A DNA stretch of 64,000 bases from Capronia americana. Lineage: Eukaryota > Ascomycota > Eurotiomycetes > Chaetothyriales > Herpotrichiellaceae. The notes under the pieces were generated by a model. It did not search any database, was not told the origin of the DNA, and saw nothing but the letters and a program-made list of their open reading frames with translations. This document shows positions 11,220 to 21,671 of this stretch, in pieces (position 1 is the first letter of the stretch; every line of letters begins with the position of its first letter). The stretch covers positions 496,001 to 560,000 of the forward strand of contig JADWQD010000001.1 of NCBI GenBank assembly GCA_016110215.1, written 5' to 3'. The position numbers and the translations under genes are program-made.

Positions 11220-13063
11220 TTATACGATCGGCACCAAAAGATTGCTTGTATATTTACCACCGAACCATAGTCGGACCTCTCCCCAGCCGTGCGCCGGTGT
11301 TCGTACCTGGGTTTTGTTCTCCACATTCAGGAACCCACGCCCGTTGATGGCGACACGCATTGTCTCCCCTGCCTGCCATATGGTACTGCTAGGCCAAAGC
11401 TCTATTTGTGCCTCAACAATGTCACATGGTCGCACCCAATGTCTCTTCTGGTGGCTATGATAAGGCCGTTCCGAAGTGCTGCGCTCCTGGTCCAGTTCTC
11501 GGTGGGACAGACGCAACCAGCCCAGCGACGCTGGGGCTTCGATGAACTGGCTTGAGTTCCAGAACTTGACCTCTTTGCCATCGCCGTCCAGCTTCTGGAG
11601 TGCCACGAAAAGGTCGACGTCCGGGAACTCTAAACACTGGACAAATAGGGCCAGAGAACTGTGACCAGTAATTTCGGTCTCCTTGTCAAAGGTATAGTCG
11701 AATGTGAGCAGTGACTCTGGGTGGTGAGCTTGAAAAGCCACATAGGTGGCCTCGCCTCCATGCAGCTCCGTCGCAAGTTTTCCGTCGTTTGCCAGGTAGA
11801 ATTTGGTCAACACCGAGGGTGGAGGGAAATTAGTCGAGTCTTTCCGGACCGACAGATCGGCTGAAGCACGCGTATCAAGCTGCACGATCGGCCACGTGCT
11901 AACAGAGTTCTCCTTTCCTTTCAAAAAATAGTCCCAGAACTCTTTCTGCTTCTCGATGCCAGTAGGTTTATAGTACTCACTCCACTCCCTGCCGGCCTGA
12001 AAGTTGTCAGCCCCTTCCATTGGGAAGTACATGCGCACTCACGTGAACCAACAGCCACTTCTTCTTCGACGAGAGGCCCTTCCATGCCTCAATAGTGCCA
12101 CGTAAATGGAGGGCCAGAGACGCCCATCCAGTGATTGAAAGTGTCGGAGTGTCGATCCTCGTCCAATCCACCACTTTAGATTGCCAGAACTCATCGAAGA
12201 GGGGGTGTTCGATTGACACAGCGGCGTGGTCTTCACTCATCCCAAGACCTTGTCCGGTCAAGTTCATCCATAAATTCTGGAAAGGCACAGAAGGTATCCC
12301 ACCCACGCAATTGACCTCGCGGTAAATGTCCGACATGGCCTCCCACAACAGCAGCGCTTTGAGGTGCGGAGGCTTCAAGGCAGCAGTCTGATAGGCGGAC
12401 ATTGCATAGTAGGAAACGGCGCCCCAGCCAATATTACCAGTGGACCTGTGATAAACAACCGAGTCAACACACAGCTGGTGGTGTTCGCGTCCTGGAGGCC
12501 TACCATGGCTGCTGAGCCGCCCACTCGACAACATCATATCCGTCTCGTCCTTCTTGAGGTGAGAAAAAGGTCGCTTCCGTGCCCTCCGACCACCACGTCC
12601 CGCGAGGATCCACACGAACAAACGAGTAGTGGTACTGACTGCACCAGAGGAATGGATCGGGCAATTCGAAAAATGTATATGGACTCAACTTCTCGAAATC
12701 GACGCCCATATTTTTGAATAACGCTCTAGGGACGGCTCCATGTTTCCCAAAGGGCGACCAGAACACCAAAGACGGAGTCCGCTCTGCTAGGCTGGCTGCA
12801 GGTCGGTAGATGTCGGCGTACAGCTTCACACCATCTCTCATCGTGATGGCGACGTCCTTTTCAAAAATCACTCTGCCTTCATCTATCTCAAACGTCTCAT
12901 GTTTGAGGTCAGGAGCAGGGTTCAGCGGGGGCAGAACCTGGATCCATGTGTCAGCAAACCGGACCCTCAAACACTGTGCTGGTAAGTCAAGGACCTTCTG
13001 CGGGTGAACACTTTTCCTGAAAGGACCAACAAGAGGGTCGGTTCTAGCCATACTTTGCGACAT
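11220..13063 (-). CDS. CocE/X-Pro dipeptidyl-peptidase (S15)-type alpha/beta hydrolase
   Basis: Exons 13063-12504, 12445-12043 and 11996-11220 give 579 aa; a second Met at 13051 is an alternative start. The S15 fold is shown by ITMRDGVKLYADIYRP (about residues 73-88), VDPRGTWWSEG (about 151-161) and the nucleophile region NIGWGAVSYYAMSA, which aligns with the GVSYLG elbow of cocaine esterase and puts the serine near residue 198. The C-terminal jelly-roll domain starts around the DATYVAF-like segment and includes ITGHSSLALFVQ. The family hydrolyses esters or amides, so it may open or deacylate the pathway's substrate (inference). The glycines flanking the serine are replaced by Ala. I saw no signal peptide, so a cytosolic location is likely. 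Confidence 0.85.
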
Positions 13064-13917
13064 GCGATGGAGTCTACGCCTAGAGGTATTGTTATTCGAG
13101 TGCCGTTCAGGTTTGAAGTCAGAGAAGTACAATGAAACCCTTGTGAACTTCCGATGGGAAGATCAAAGAATAGAGCTGCACAAATGGGGCAATCAGGAAA
13201 GTCGATACTGTCCAGGCCTCATGAGGTTCTGGGGGAATTCTGCATCATATCGGTGCACCGTTTCAGACGACCAGCCGCATGAATGAGAGGCCCCATCTTC
13301 AGAACGGAACCCTATTCCGCGGGTTTCCGATGAAGGCTATAATCAGTGTCAGGTATTTCTGGTATTGCGGACATCGCAGGAGGCCGAGACGCAGCGTAGC
13401 TGGAGCCAGGACACAGCAAAAATACTCAGTCGGAGGAGACACCAAACGGCAAAATTGTTCGGGATGCCATATGCACACAGTTCGGCATCCCGAACCCCTA
13501 AATATGGAGAGTGGGTCATTGCTTTTGCCGGCAAAGTCTTTGGCTCGCTGTGGGCGAGGTGGGCCGGCCAATGGCAGAGTGGGCAGCTCATAGGAAGTCG
13601 ATTGAGGAATGGTTTCGAATCAAGCCAGGCTCCGAGGTTGCCGACCGAGTCCATAGAGATCCAGGTTCAACCCAACATTCTAGGTTCGTAAGTAGTCTCT
13701 TGCACAGCAAAGGCGTAATGTCAGAGACCCAGAAATATAGTGGAAAGCGAACGATAGGATGTGGAATAGGATTCCGAAGGTACAAGATCGACAATGAATG
13801 GAGGGGAGGAACCCCGTCAAAACCCAAGCATGTCTTTCTGTATGTATTCAAGCGTCGCCCAAAAAGCATGGATAGATATAACTGCTGCTGCACTGCAGTT
13901 CCTTTCCTCGATGTGCT
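13064..13917. promoter_or_regulatory. Upstream region of the hydrolase gene with paired motif sites
   Basis: About 850 bp between the hydrolase start and the 3' end of the P450 remnant. No gene is supported; overlapping frames on both strands lack domain features. It holds the paired inverted motif at 13457-13495. Confidence 0.5.
13457..13495. repeat. Inverted repeat made of two facing copies of the cluster motif
   Basis: GTTCGGGATGCC at 13457-13468 is exactly complementary to GGCATCCCGAAC at 13484-13495, with a 15 bp spacer. The right arm with one upstream base contains the exact CGGCATCCCG motif; the left arm is CGGGATGCC followed by A. It lies about 395-430 bp before the hydrolase start and could be a double regulator site or form a hairpin. 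Confidence 0.65.
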
Positions 13918-15505
13918 TCACTCGTCAGTTTGATGATGACCTTTGAACGGGTAACCGTCCTCATCCGGGAAGAAGGGTTCTGAGGCATCGATGGGTGCAG
14001 ACGGATCTTTCTCAAAGTCGAAACGGTGTACCAATCTGCCGATAGCATTGGCGAGGTTGTTCATACCCACCGAGGATCCGACACGAGCTCGTCGACCTAT
14101 ATCGTTTGAACAATTGTCGTACCTGCGAATAAAGACGAGGATCAACCCTCGGCTTAAGAAGCACTCTGGTTTCTCGGATTCAGATGCAGAGTTGGCTACC
14201 CTCAAGTGATTCCATGTAAGCACAGTTCCGACTGGGAAATGATACCCTTCAAATTCATCGTCTCTGATTAACGCGTGCGGAATACCTGTATCGTTAACCT
14301 CTGAGAGAGCTGCTTACTTCCAACGTATGCTTTCTTTGACCGGCCCTCTAACTATGGGAAATTGAGCAACATCGTGAGCAAAGGGCAGTTAATCGGCGTT
14401 GGCGGCACAGAACCTGTCTAGATCTCCACACGCGCTGGTTTCAATCCATTCAGGATACAACGCCGCTCCTACGAGGACCCCATGCAGAGAGGCTCTAGTC
14501 GTGTCAGAGCATGCTTCCATCAATGTTGCCGAGACAGAGTACACCTCCTCGTCCGAGAACTCTTTGTCTTTCCCAGCATCGAAGAAATCTGTCATAAAGC
14601 AAGGCTACTAGATGCCCAGCTTTTGCCGCTGGGGAAGGTTGCCAAGTTCTCTCTTGTAGACCCTGAATGGGAGTTAGTCGGTTAGTATCCAACTTTCTGG
14701 GATGTACGGCGAGTACTTGACTTGTGCGTTCGTTTGTATAGCTTGTCGTCATACCATCTCCATGGCTGCCAGGCCTTGAGTTACGGCTTTTTGCGAGGAA
14801 CTGAAACACATCGACAAGGAACCGTGCAGGCATCAAGTATCGAACGAATTCTTCTGAAGTATGCCACGGCTGGAGGAGATATAGGTTTTGCAGACAGGTT
14901 CTTCCTCCAACAATAATGTTCATGACCACTGGATTTGGATATCGGAGGTGAGATCGAGGCATCAGGCTCACGCAGATATTCATAGAGAAGAGCTTGAGAT
15001 TCGATGTCCTGAAAAGGTTCGCATATGCGCTGCTTGGTGTTATTCAGGATCTGGTGCATGATCTTTCTTTCTCTCCTCCAAAGGTCGACATAAGGCATGA
15101 TGAGCATTCGCTTCTCCTAGGAGGCTGGTCTACGGGCCAGGGGTAGAGCTGGTCGAGATGACTATATCGCAGCATGTTTCTCAAGCAGCTCAGATGCAAC
15201 GCATTGCGAGTTCAGAACGACCCAGTGGGTCTTCCCAAACTTCATGGAGAATCTGGCCACATCAGCGATGCCGCAGTATCAGTAGCCGTGTTGAAGTGTA
15301 TGTCACCATATTTCTCGGCCAGTTTTTGCAGGTATGAACCTTGTCCAACTGACGGCATCTGGAGGGTGTTGCTAATGATAGACCAACCTGGGACAAGACT
15401 TTGAAATCGATATTTGTGTCTACAAGTCACATGTTGCTTGATCTGAATGGCGCAGAGCACGAAGAACAGTATCAGCGAGGGCAAGGTACATCTGTCCAGG
15501 AGCAA
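13918..15505 (-). pseudogene. Cytochrome P450 remnant, inactivated
   Basis: P450 segments appear in order on the minus strand: a hydrophobic N-terminus with LVPGWSIISNTLQMP, KFGKTHWVVLNSQ, DLWRRERKIMHQILNNTKQ, the I-helix EACSDTTRASLHG, and a C-terminal VGMNNLANAIGRLVHRFDF. Several breaks are visible. The conserved Tyr of the IYSSRP element is a TAG stop (15164-15162). The heme-ligand position in GRRxxxG is CGT (Arg, 14085-14083) instead of a Cys codon, in GRRARVGSS. No ATG opens the N-terminal frame, and middle segments need frame changes that introns do not fully explain. The family would have been a monooxygenase of secondary or phenolic metabolism. Even if spliced around, the protein could not bind heme normally. 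Confidence 0.82.
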
Positions 15506-15694
15506 AAGGCGATATTGAAAGCAGTGCCATATTGTTTGATACTCAGCGCAGGTCGTAGTTCAGTGTGCGGAGAGAAAGAAATACTGTTGCCGTCCAAGAC
15601 TACCAGACCATACATCCCTTGGTGCGGAGATCCTTCATTGCAGTACGGAGCAGGCGAGCCGCTACCCGGTCTTTTACAAAATGCACAGGTCAAT

Positions 15695-15708
15695 CTCGGC
15701 ATCCCGAG
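15695..15708. promoter_or_regulatory. CTCGGCATCCCGAG element, putative regulator site
   Basis: The exact CGGCATCCCG core (15697-15706) is flanked by CT/AG, giving five-base inverted arms CTCGG/CCGAG around CATC. It lies between the divergent P450 remnant (about 190 bp away) and the bicupin gene (about 150 bp before its ATG). Confidence 0.58.
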
Positions 15709-15855
15709 CCTGTCGATTCAGCAGAGATGCGGCTCGTCTTCGATAATATGGGGAGTTCCTTGGCGACCTGCTAAGGTCGCCAGGCGAGCCAGCTTTGAGT
15801 ATTAGACCTTATCCCGCTGGTTCTTCTCGTCACCACTAGTTGAAATTTCAGTGAA

Positions 15856-16983
15856 ATGGAACCACTTGCTGAACCGCCAGGACGTCCCCATACAGCATAC
15901 AGGCTAGGTCCTCTATGCGGAGAAGTTATTTATATTCCATGCTCCAAGTCGGCGACAAGACTGGTGGTGACCGGCAGAGAAAGCGATGGAGCCTTTGCTG
16001 TGGTGAGTAGCGGAGGTTCAGGCGACAAGCCTATAGGGTTTCATTATCATCGCGAAGCACACGACCTTTTCCTCTGCCTAAAGGGTCGAATGAATGTCTG
16101 GGCAGGGGAGTATTGTAGGACAATGGAGCCAGGAGATTTTGCGAGTGTGCCTCCGGTGTGTGCTCCAAAAAGCGTGAGGGATGACCGACGGGTAACTGAT
16201 ATCTCATGTTGCGAGCAGACCGTTGTCCACCAATACCAAATCCTCGGCGACCATAGCGAATTTATCGGCCTCATTGTTCCAGGAGGATGGGAAGAATTCT
16301 TCCGGTTTATCGGCGAACCGTACTCAGGACCGATGTGGCCCAACGAGGACAAGCGCGATGTTTTTGAGGTTCTCATCCCGCTCCTTCAACAAGCAAAAGA
16401 CAAGTACGACTATGTCCCACTACCGGACCACCCGTACTTTGCGCCTCAGCCTTGGGACCCTGCCAGCGATTCTTCCCTGCCTGGCACTCATACCCCGTAC
16501 TTTCTGCGTGCGGGGAGTGGTCCCCGGTACACGTTTGCAGGCATGGTAATCAGTCCGTTGATTACCACAGCCGAGTCCAACAATATATTCGCCGTGGGCA
16601 CTATCGAAGGCTCTTCTTACCACAAAGGCAACCCGCTATCAAGAGCAATGGCCTGGGACGAGTCGAATCACTGCTTCTATGTCGTGGAAGGCTATCTGGA
16701 ATTGGTGGTAAACGGGGGGGCATCGACCACAATTGGCTCAATGGAGACAATGTACATACCAAAACAGACCGCGTTCTCCATCAGGTTTGGCAGTCGATAT
16801 GTAAAAGCGTATGTGTTCTCAAACAAAGGTGGAATTGTGGAAGCGTTGTGCAAGATTGGTACGCGGTACGGTCATCCAATGATACCTGAATATGCAGGGA
16901 ATGTGGACTCCGAGCAACTCTCCCGGCTTGAGACCAGCATGAAGTTCAGATTCGTGGAAGAAGGGGATCCTGTGAGCTTGTAG
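15856..16983 (+). CDS. Quercetinase-like bicupin dioxygenase
   Basis: Exons 15856-16155 and 16219-16983 give 354 aa. The 63 bp intron (GTGTGT donor, GGTAACTGAT branch region, GAGCAG acceptor) has no stop codon and a length divisible by three, so the unspliced frame also reads through. Splicing restores ASVPP-TVVHQYQILGDHSEF. Metal ligands in the first cupin are His63 and His65 (FHYHREAHD), an acidic residue at Asp70 where Glu is usual, and His104, which only the spliced form places correctly. A second, non-metal-binding cupin follows around GSSYHKGNP to YLELVVNG. The family cleaves flavonols or related enols with O2; the substrate here is not known. A cluster motif lies about 150 bp upstream. 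Confidence 0.85.
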   Translation: MEPLAEPPGRPHTAYRLGPLCGEVIYIPCSKSATRLVVTGRESDGAFAVVSSGGSGDKPIGFHYHREAHDLFLCLKGRMNVWAGEYCRTMEPGDFASVPPVCAPKSVRDDRRVTDISCCEQTVVHQYQILGDHSEFIGLIVPGGWEEFFRFIGEPYSGPMWPNEDKRDVFEVLIPLLQQAKDKYDYVPLPDHPYFAPQPWDPASDSSLPGTHTPYFLRAGSGPRYTFAGMVISPLITTAESNNIFAVGTIEGSSYHKGNPLSRAMAWDESNHCFYVVEGYLELVVNGGASTTIGSMETMYIPKQTAFSIRFGSRYVKAYVFSNKGGIVEALCKIGTRYGHPMIPEYAGNVDSEQLSRLETSMKFRFVEEGDPVSL

Positions 16984-17679
16984 CAGTCCAAGATGGCATG
17001 GGAGTATCGCGATGAGAATGGACATTAGGCGACGACAGCAACTGGTTCACAACGAAAGAACATCGCCCCGGTGCATTGGGGATTTTCCACCGATCCATCC
17101 ACAGAGTAATTGTCTTCTCGTCAAGCTTTACCATGTTCAACAGCTGCAGCTTCCGGTGGTTGCCCAGCGATCTCGTATGTATACTCGCCGACTTGGCGGC
17201 GATGAACCGCAACACGAAAGAATAGATAACCCGGAGTTACAGTATAAATTACCGGAGAAGACAGCATAACAGAGCCCTTCAGACACCTGCTACTAACAGA
17301 GTCCATTTTCGGCACCAACACTCCGCTGCCGATGTCCATTCCATTAGCAACATCGGACTTTAGCGAACCAGCTGCATCTAAGCTCGCCGACCGCCCTTCG
17401 ACGTCATAATTATTGCTACGGGCACGATACCCAAGATGGCGTCGGGTCCAAGCCCGCCACGCCCGCTTCCCCGCCGTCCATCCATCCGGGGCCACTTCGT
17501 GATTAGAACTTCAGGCAACCAGGATTTTTGATCGTTGATGCAGATTTGAGTCACATTGGTACAGCAGTTGTACCATCCATCTACAAACCAAGTTAACTCT
17601 TTCTCTATTCTGTCCTCCATCTGTGTGTCCCGCCTCAATTATATTTGATCCGTGCCTCGCTCTCTCATACGACGACGCC
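16984..17679. other. Intergenic space between bicupin and second MFS gene
   Basis: About 700 bp. I see no supported gene and no exact CGG-N4-CCG cluster motif here. Confidence 0.5.
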
Positions 17680-19378
17680 ATGACAAAGACACAGACCATG
17701 ACGTTGACGCCAGCGCATGAAACTCAACCGCCAGGCTTGTCGACTCCAGAAACGTTCGAGCTAAGCCTGAAAGCGCCGGGGAAGTCACTGCGAGAATTAT
17801 CACGACGGGTTGTGCATGTTGCATCGTCCGCTCCGTTGCCCGGGTCAGGACGAGTCTCTTCGGACGGGGAGGACAATATTCGAGATGCAGTTGACCCACC
17901 CACGGATGCTCAGCCTGTGGTTCAGCGATGGAACGAACCGAAAGGAAACATTCCAAGGCTGGGGTTCGCGTTCTTCTCGTTTATCGTCACTGGGCTTAAT
18001 GACGGGGCTGTTGGCGTAAGGATATCCGGCCTTTCGGGCATCCCATGCCGGTGCCAGAAATGCTAACATGGTCATGGGATAGGCACTGATTCCCTATGTG
18101 GGTGGATTACCTCAAGCTACGTGATTCGCACGGTTTTGCTTACATCATGATAGCTCGAGACATACTACGACCTCTCTTACACCACTGTGTCTTTGATCTT
18201 CCTCACCCCGTTCGCAGGGTACTCGCTCGCGGCATTCACGAACGCCTCCATACACAGCCGCCTCGGCCAAAGAGGAATCGTCATTCTAGCTCCTTTGTGC
18301 CACATCATCACATACGCCATCCTGTCCGCACACCCGCCGTTTCCTGTGCTCGTCATTAGCAATACCATCTCAGGCTTCGGCAACGGACTGACGGATGCGT
18401 GCTTTTGTGCTTGGATTGGAGTCATGGATAAGGCCAACGCTGTGCAAGGATGTTTACATTCCTGTTATTCGTTGGGGGCGTTGTTTGCGCCGTTGATCGC
18501 GACGAGTATGGTGGTGCATGCGAAGCTGCCTTGGTATACCTTCTACTATTTTATGGTATGTGCTCCGAATAATATCATGAGGGACGCCCGGGACTACGAA
18601 CAGAACTTTGAGACTAACGCACCATAACTGGCACAGGCGGGTGCTTCTGTTCTCGAATTCATTGGTCTGACCGTGACCTTCTGGCGCAAGACAGGTAAGG
18701 TATACCGTCTGGAGTACCCTCGGGAAAATGAAGCCAAAGGGGGCCGCACGAGAGAAGCACTGAAGTCCAAAATCACTTGGATCTGTTCTCTCTTCTTTTT
18801 CACTTACATGGGCGTCGAAGGCAAGCACTCGCATTCCACTCCAGTCCAGAATCCGCTACTCTGACACTTCTTTAATAGTCGGCCTCGGAGGATGGATCGT
18901 GACCTTCATGCTTCGCGTCCGTTCGGCCTCGCCTTCTGCATCAGGCTACTCCGGCACCGGGTTCTGGGCCGGCATGGCTCTCGGCCGTGCGACGCTGGGT
19001 TTCGTGACCGAGCGCTTCGGCGAGCGCATCTGCATCTCAATCTACCTTGCCTTGTGCCTCGCGCTCCAGCTCGTGTTTTGGCTTGTCCCCAAGTTCATCG
19101 TCTCGGCGGTTGCCGTCGCGTTTTTGGGCTTCTTCCTTGGACCCATGTTCCCGGGAGGTGTGATGATGGCGGCGAAACTCCTCCCCAAGCATATCCATGT
19201 CAGTGCTATTGGATTTGCAATGGCCATCGGTGGAACGGGAGGAACAGTTTTTCCATTTGCAATTGGTGCGATCGCGAGCAGTAAGGGTGTGAAAGTGCTG
19301 CAACCGATTATCCTGGCCCTGTTGGTTGTGCTGCTGGGATTGTGGTTGAGTTTCCCGAGGCTGAAGAAGAGGGAGTAG
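17680..19378 (+). CDS. MFS transporter, fungal BSC6/fucose-permease-like
   Basis: Five exons: 17680-18015, 18083-18097, 18154-18555, 18637-18820 and 18879-19378, giving 478 aa in phase. A polar N-terminus of about 100 residues precedes helix 1 (FAFFSFIVTGLNDGAVG). Exon 2 is only 15 nt (ALIPY) but is required to continue into LETYYDLSYTTVSLIF. The fourth intron starts with GC (GAAG|GCAAGC) and ends TAATAG; it restores the conserved MGVEVGLGGWIVTFM segment. The family is poorly characterised and transports sugars or small molecules across a membrane. It borders the cluster but lacks the cluster motif upstream, so its membership is uncertain. Confidence 0.87.
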
Positions 19379-20479
19379 AGCACGAGTTGTGAGAATAGAT
19401 CTTTGTCATAGAACATCCGTCCTGCATAAGATGGTTAATGAGCATGCCCGCGTTGTCGGTATGGGTTCTAGCGGGAACTCCTCCGTATCCCTGCTGGAGT
19501 TCTCACAGCATCAGCTCGGACTGTAGATTCTGCCGTTCTTGCGGTTTCCGAACTACGCCCTCGGGTATCTGCTCTTGAGCGGTTATTTGCTTCCGACGAC
19601 CCGAGACAGCGGCTTCCAGCGCACGCTGCCTGCAGGTTCAGTACGCCAGGAACCACGAGTCGCATCGCTCAATCAGCTCCTCAGGACGCTTGTGCGCCAC
19701 GATGCGCGTTTCCTCAAACGCACTGCCCAGCTGGGTCTTTGATCTTCCGTAGGATAAACAGGCTGCGCCTTTCAGACCAGTGTGTATCACCAATAAGACA
19801 ATCCAAACACCGTCGGACCACATCCCCCATACGCGAGGCCACTCTTGTGATCGACTCTAAAATGCAGCTGGTGGAAGTCTTTAGGGTTCATCTGAACGTC
19901 CAGCAGGCCATACCCAGAACGGGATGCGAGACTTGGCATCGACCCTCCACCTCCCGGAGACCTGTATCAGACTTAGACCGAGCAATGAACAGTGTGACGC
20001 AAAGGATGCGCAAAATCTTTCGCGGCGAGGGCTAGACGCACCCCTCCCTCCTTCCCTGAAAAGGGCGGTAGGATGACAGACATTCGCTCGCAGTTCATAA
20101 CCAGCAAAGCTTTCAGCCGTCGGCTGCTCGAGGCTGGCTGGCATCAGCGATACTCTTCCTATGATACAGGTCATGGCGAGGCGAAAAGTCTTAATAGCCT
20201 CGCCAACGATATGTCCAACGCAGGCTTCTTCCTTTAAGTAAGTGAGATTAGTGAGGGTGGTATGTGTCAAGGTTTCTAATCAGTGCCGTGCCCGGGGCCC
20301 GTCCTTATGAGAAGTGTTCAACAGGGCGTCAGTCGGCATCTGGTTGCTGGAAGTGACCTTCCTCGGTTCCATTCGTAGGGCTTCGCGATGGACAGCTTAT
20401 CATAAAGGTACGTCGACTTCACTGCTCTAATACAGCCCTGCTGCCAAGCGGGTTCACACACAACAGCACACCATAAAAA

Positions 20480-20610
20480 AATAATCCATCGATGTGTTGC
20501 AGCTGAGGATCGAACCCAAAAAGCAAAAACTTTGCCTTTAAACCATCATCCTTTTCATCTTTTTGTTGTGGGTTGAAGGTAAGTGAAAACCCTTGGTTTT
20601 TTCCGGGGTT
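20480..20610. repeat. Dispersed degenerate repeat, copy 1
   Basis: GTGGGTTGAAGGT at 20568-20580, with a nearby GAAAACCC and TGGTTTTTTCC, is matched in the same order at 56532-56590. The bases before it (accatc, tgcc, aaaaa tracts) also match. The two copies look like decayed remnants of one element of unknown type. Confidence 0.5.
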
Positions 20611-20619
20611 CAGAACCCC

Positions 20620-20776
20620 GGCCCCTATACTGTCCCCACGAGATTTGTCGGCTAACAGGTTAGAGCCAACCGGCAACTAGATGTTCTGGCATCTTGGTTG
20701 CGGCCCTAAACTGTCCCTAACGAGATGTGTGAGTCAACAGTTGAGCCAGCGGCCAGATGTTGTACATCTTGATTGA
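20620..20776. repeat. Imperfect tandem repeat, two units of about 75 bp
   Basis: Unit 1 (about 20620-20699) begins CCCCTATACTGTCCC and contains ACGAGAT, AACAG, AGCCA, AGATGTT and CATCTTG. Unit 2 (about 20703-20776) begins CCCTAAACTGTCCC and repeats the same landmarks in order. It adjoins the dispersed repeat and may belong to the same element. Confidence 0.55.
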
Positions 20777-21671
20777 TTCTTGGGACAAATTTGACAAGCA
20801 CAACTTATTACCATTCAATTTCTGGATGTGGGCCTACGTAGTGAAGTCAGCGAGTTTTAGGAGCTAAGGGATCACTTCACTATATTGCTTAGGTACCTAA
20901 CTAGGTAGGTAGGTAGTTGGTGCGTGGCCACTGAGGCTGGTAGGTTGACGGCTCGGGCTGACTACGACTTCCCCTCGAATGCGTCTCAATGTTGGTGATT
21001 CGGAGCACCTTGACCATCGAAAGAGACATCGATCCAGTGTCATCGCCCTGACGGACTATCCCATATCACGGTCCCTCAATGTTAGCGTCCAAGGTCTCGA
21101 ATCCCTGACCGACGACCACCGAGTCAGGAATATATGCCTACGATCCAGACCTGCAGCTTCTCGACGTACATTATGCCAGTCCACGTCGCAGACTCCACGC
21201 AACACAATGGCAATCAATATTGTACAGAGTACAGGCACAGGATTACATAGTAATGGTGGGAATTGAGATTTCAAGGAGACTTTTTCATTTCGTGCAAACT
21301 CCTATGCACACACGCACGCAATTGGGCCCGGCGCGGTTCTGACTGGGTATCTAAAGGTGGTTCTTTTCACTCATTTCACGTCCATTACCTTCACCCCATA
21401 CACGGTTCTCTTTGTGGCTCGCGCGCAAGGAACAGTCGATCCTCGGCGGCCCGCCAAGCCATAGCCCGCCCACGTATTCAAGTGTGGGAAGACGACGCCC
21501 GATCATCCCGAAGTACTCCCCTTGTGGAGCCTCGGACAACTTGCTCCTTGCCCCAAGATCGTCTCTGTGCGCGGCGAGTCGACTTCACGACTTCCACTTC
21601 AGACAGAGCCCTCCCTCTTACACCACTTCCTATCGTCGGCCATGCCTGTTTGACAAGATGGAACGAGGCGG

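Larger units (their letters stand above)
19379..21671. other. Gene-poor 2.3 kb with degenerate repeats
   Basis: No gene is supported; the short frames have no family features and unlikely composition. It contains a dispersed repeat copy (about 20480-20610), a tandem pair of about 75 bp units (20620-20776) and a TAGG-rich tract near 20890-20925. It separates the accessory cluster from the housekeeping block. Confidence 0.6.

Noticed and set aside
12400..12445. Apparent loss of the hydrolase nucleophile (GWG where GxS was first expected)
   Set aside because: Aligning with the cocaine esterase elbow GVSYLG places the catalytic Ser three residues later, in AVSYYA; it is present.
16156..16218. 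Bicupin lacking its last metal-binding His
   Set aside because: The odd segment VCAPKSV and the residues after it are an in-frame intron; splicing restores the His.
18026..18050. Cluster-like motif TCGGGCATCCCA inside the second MFS gene
   Set aside because: It lies in an intron and lacks the CGG-N4-CCG spacing; too weak to count as a regulator site.
20500..20520. Possible tRNA T-loop (GGTTCGATCC on the minus strand)
   Set aside because: The flanks cannot form a cloverleaf, and the site lies in the degenerate repeat.
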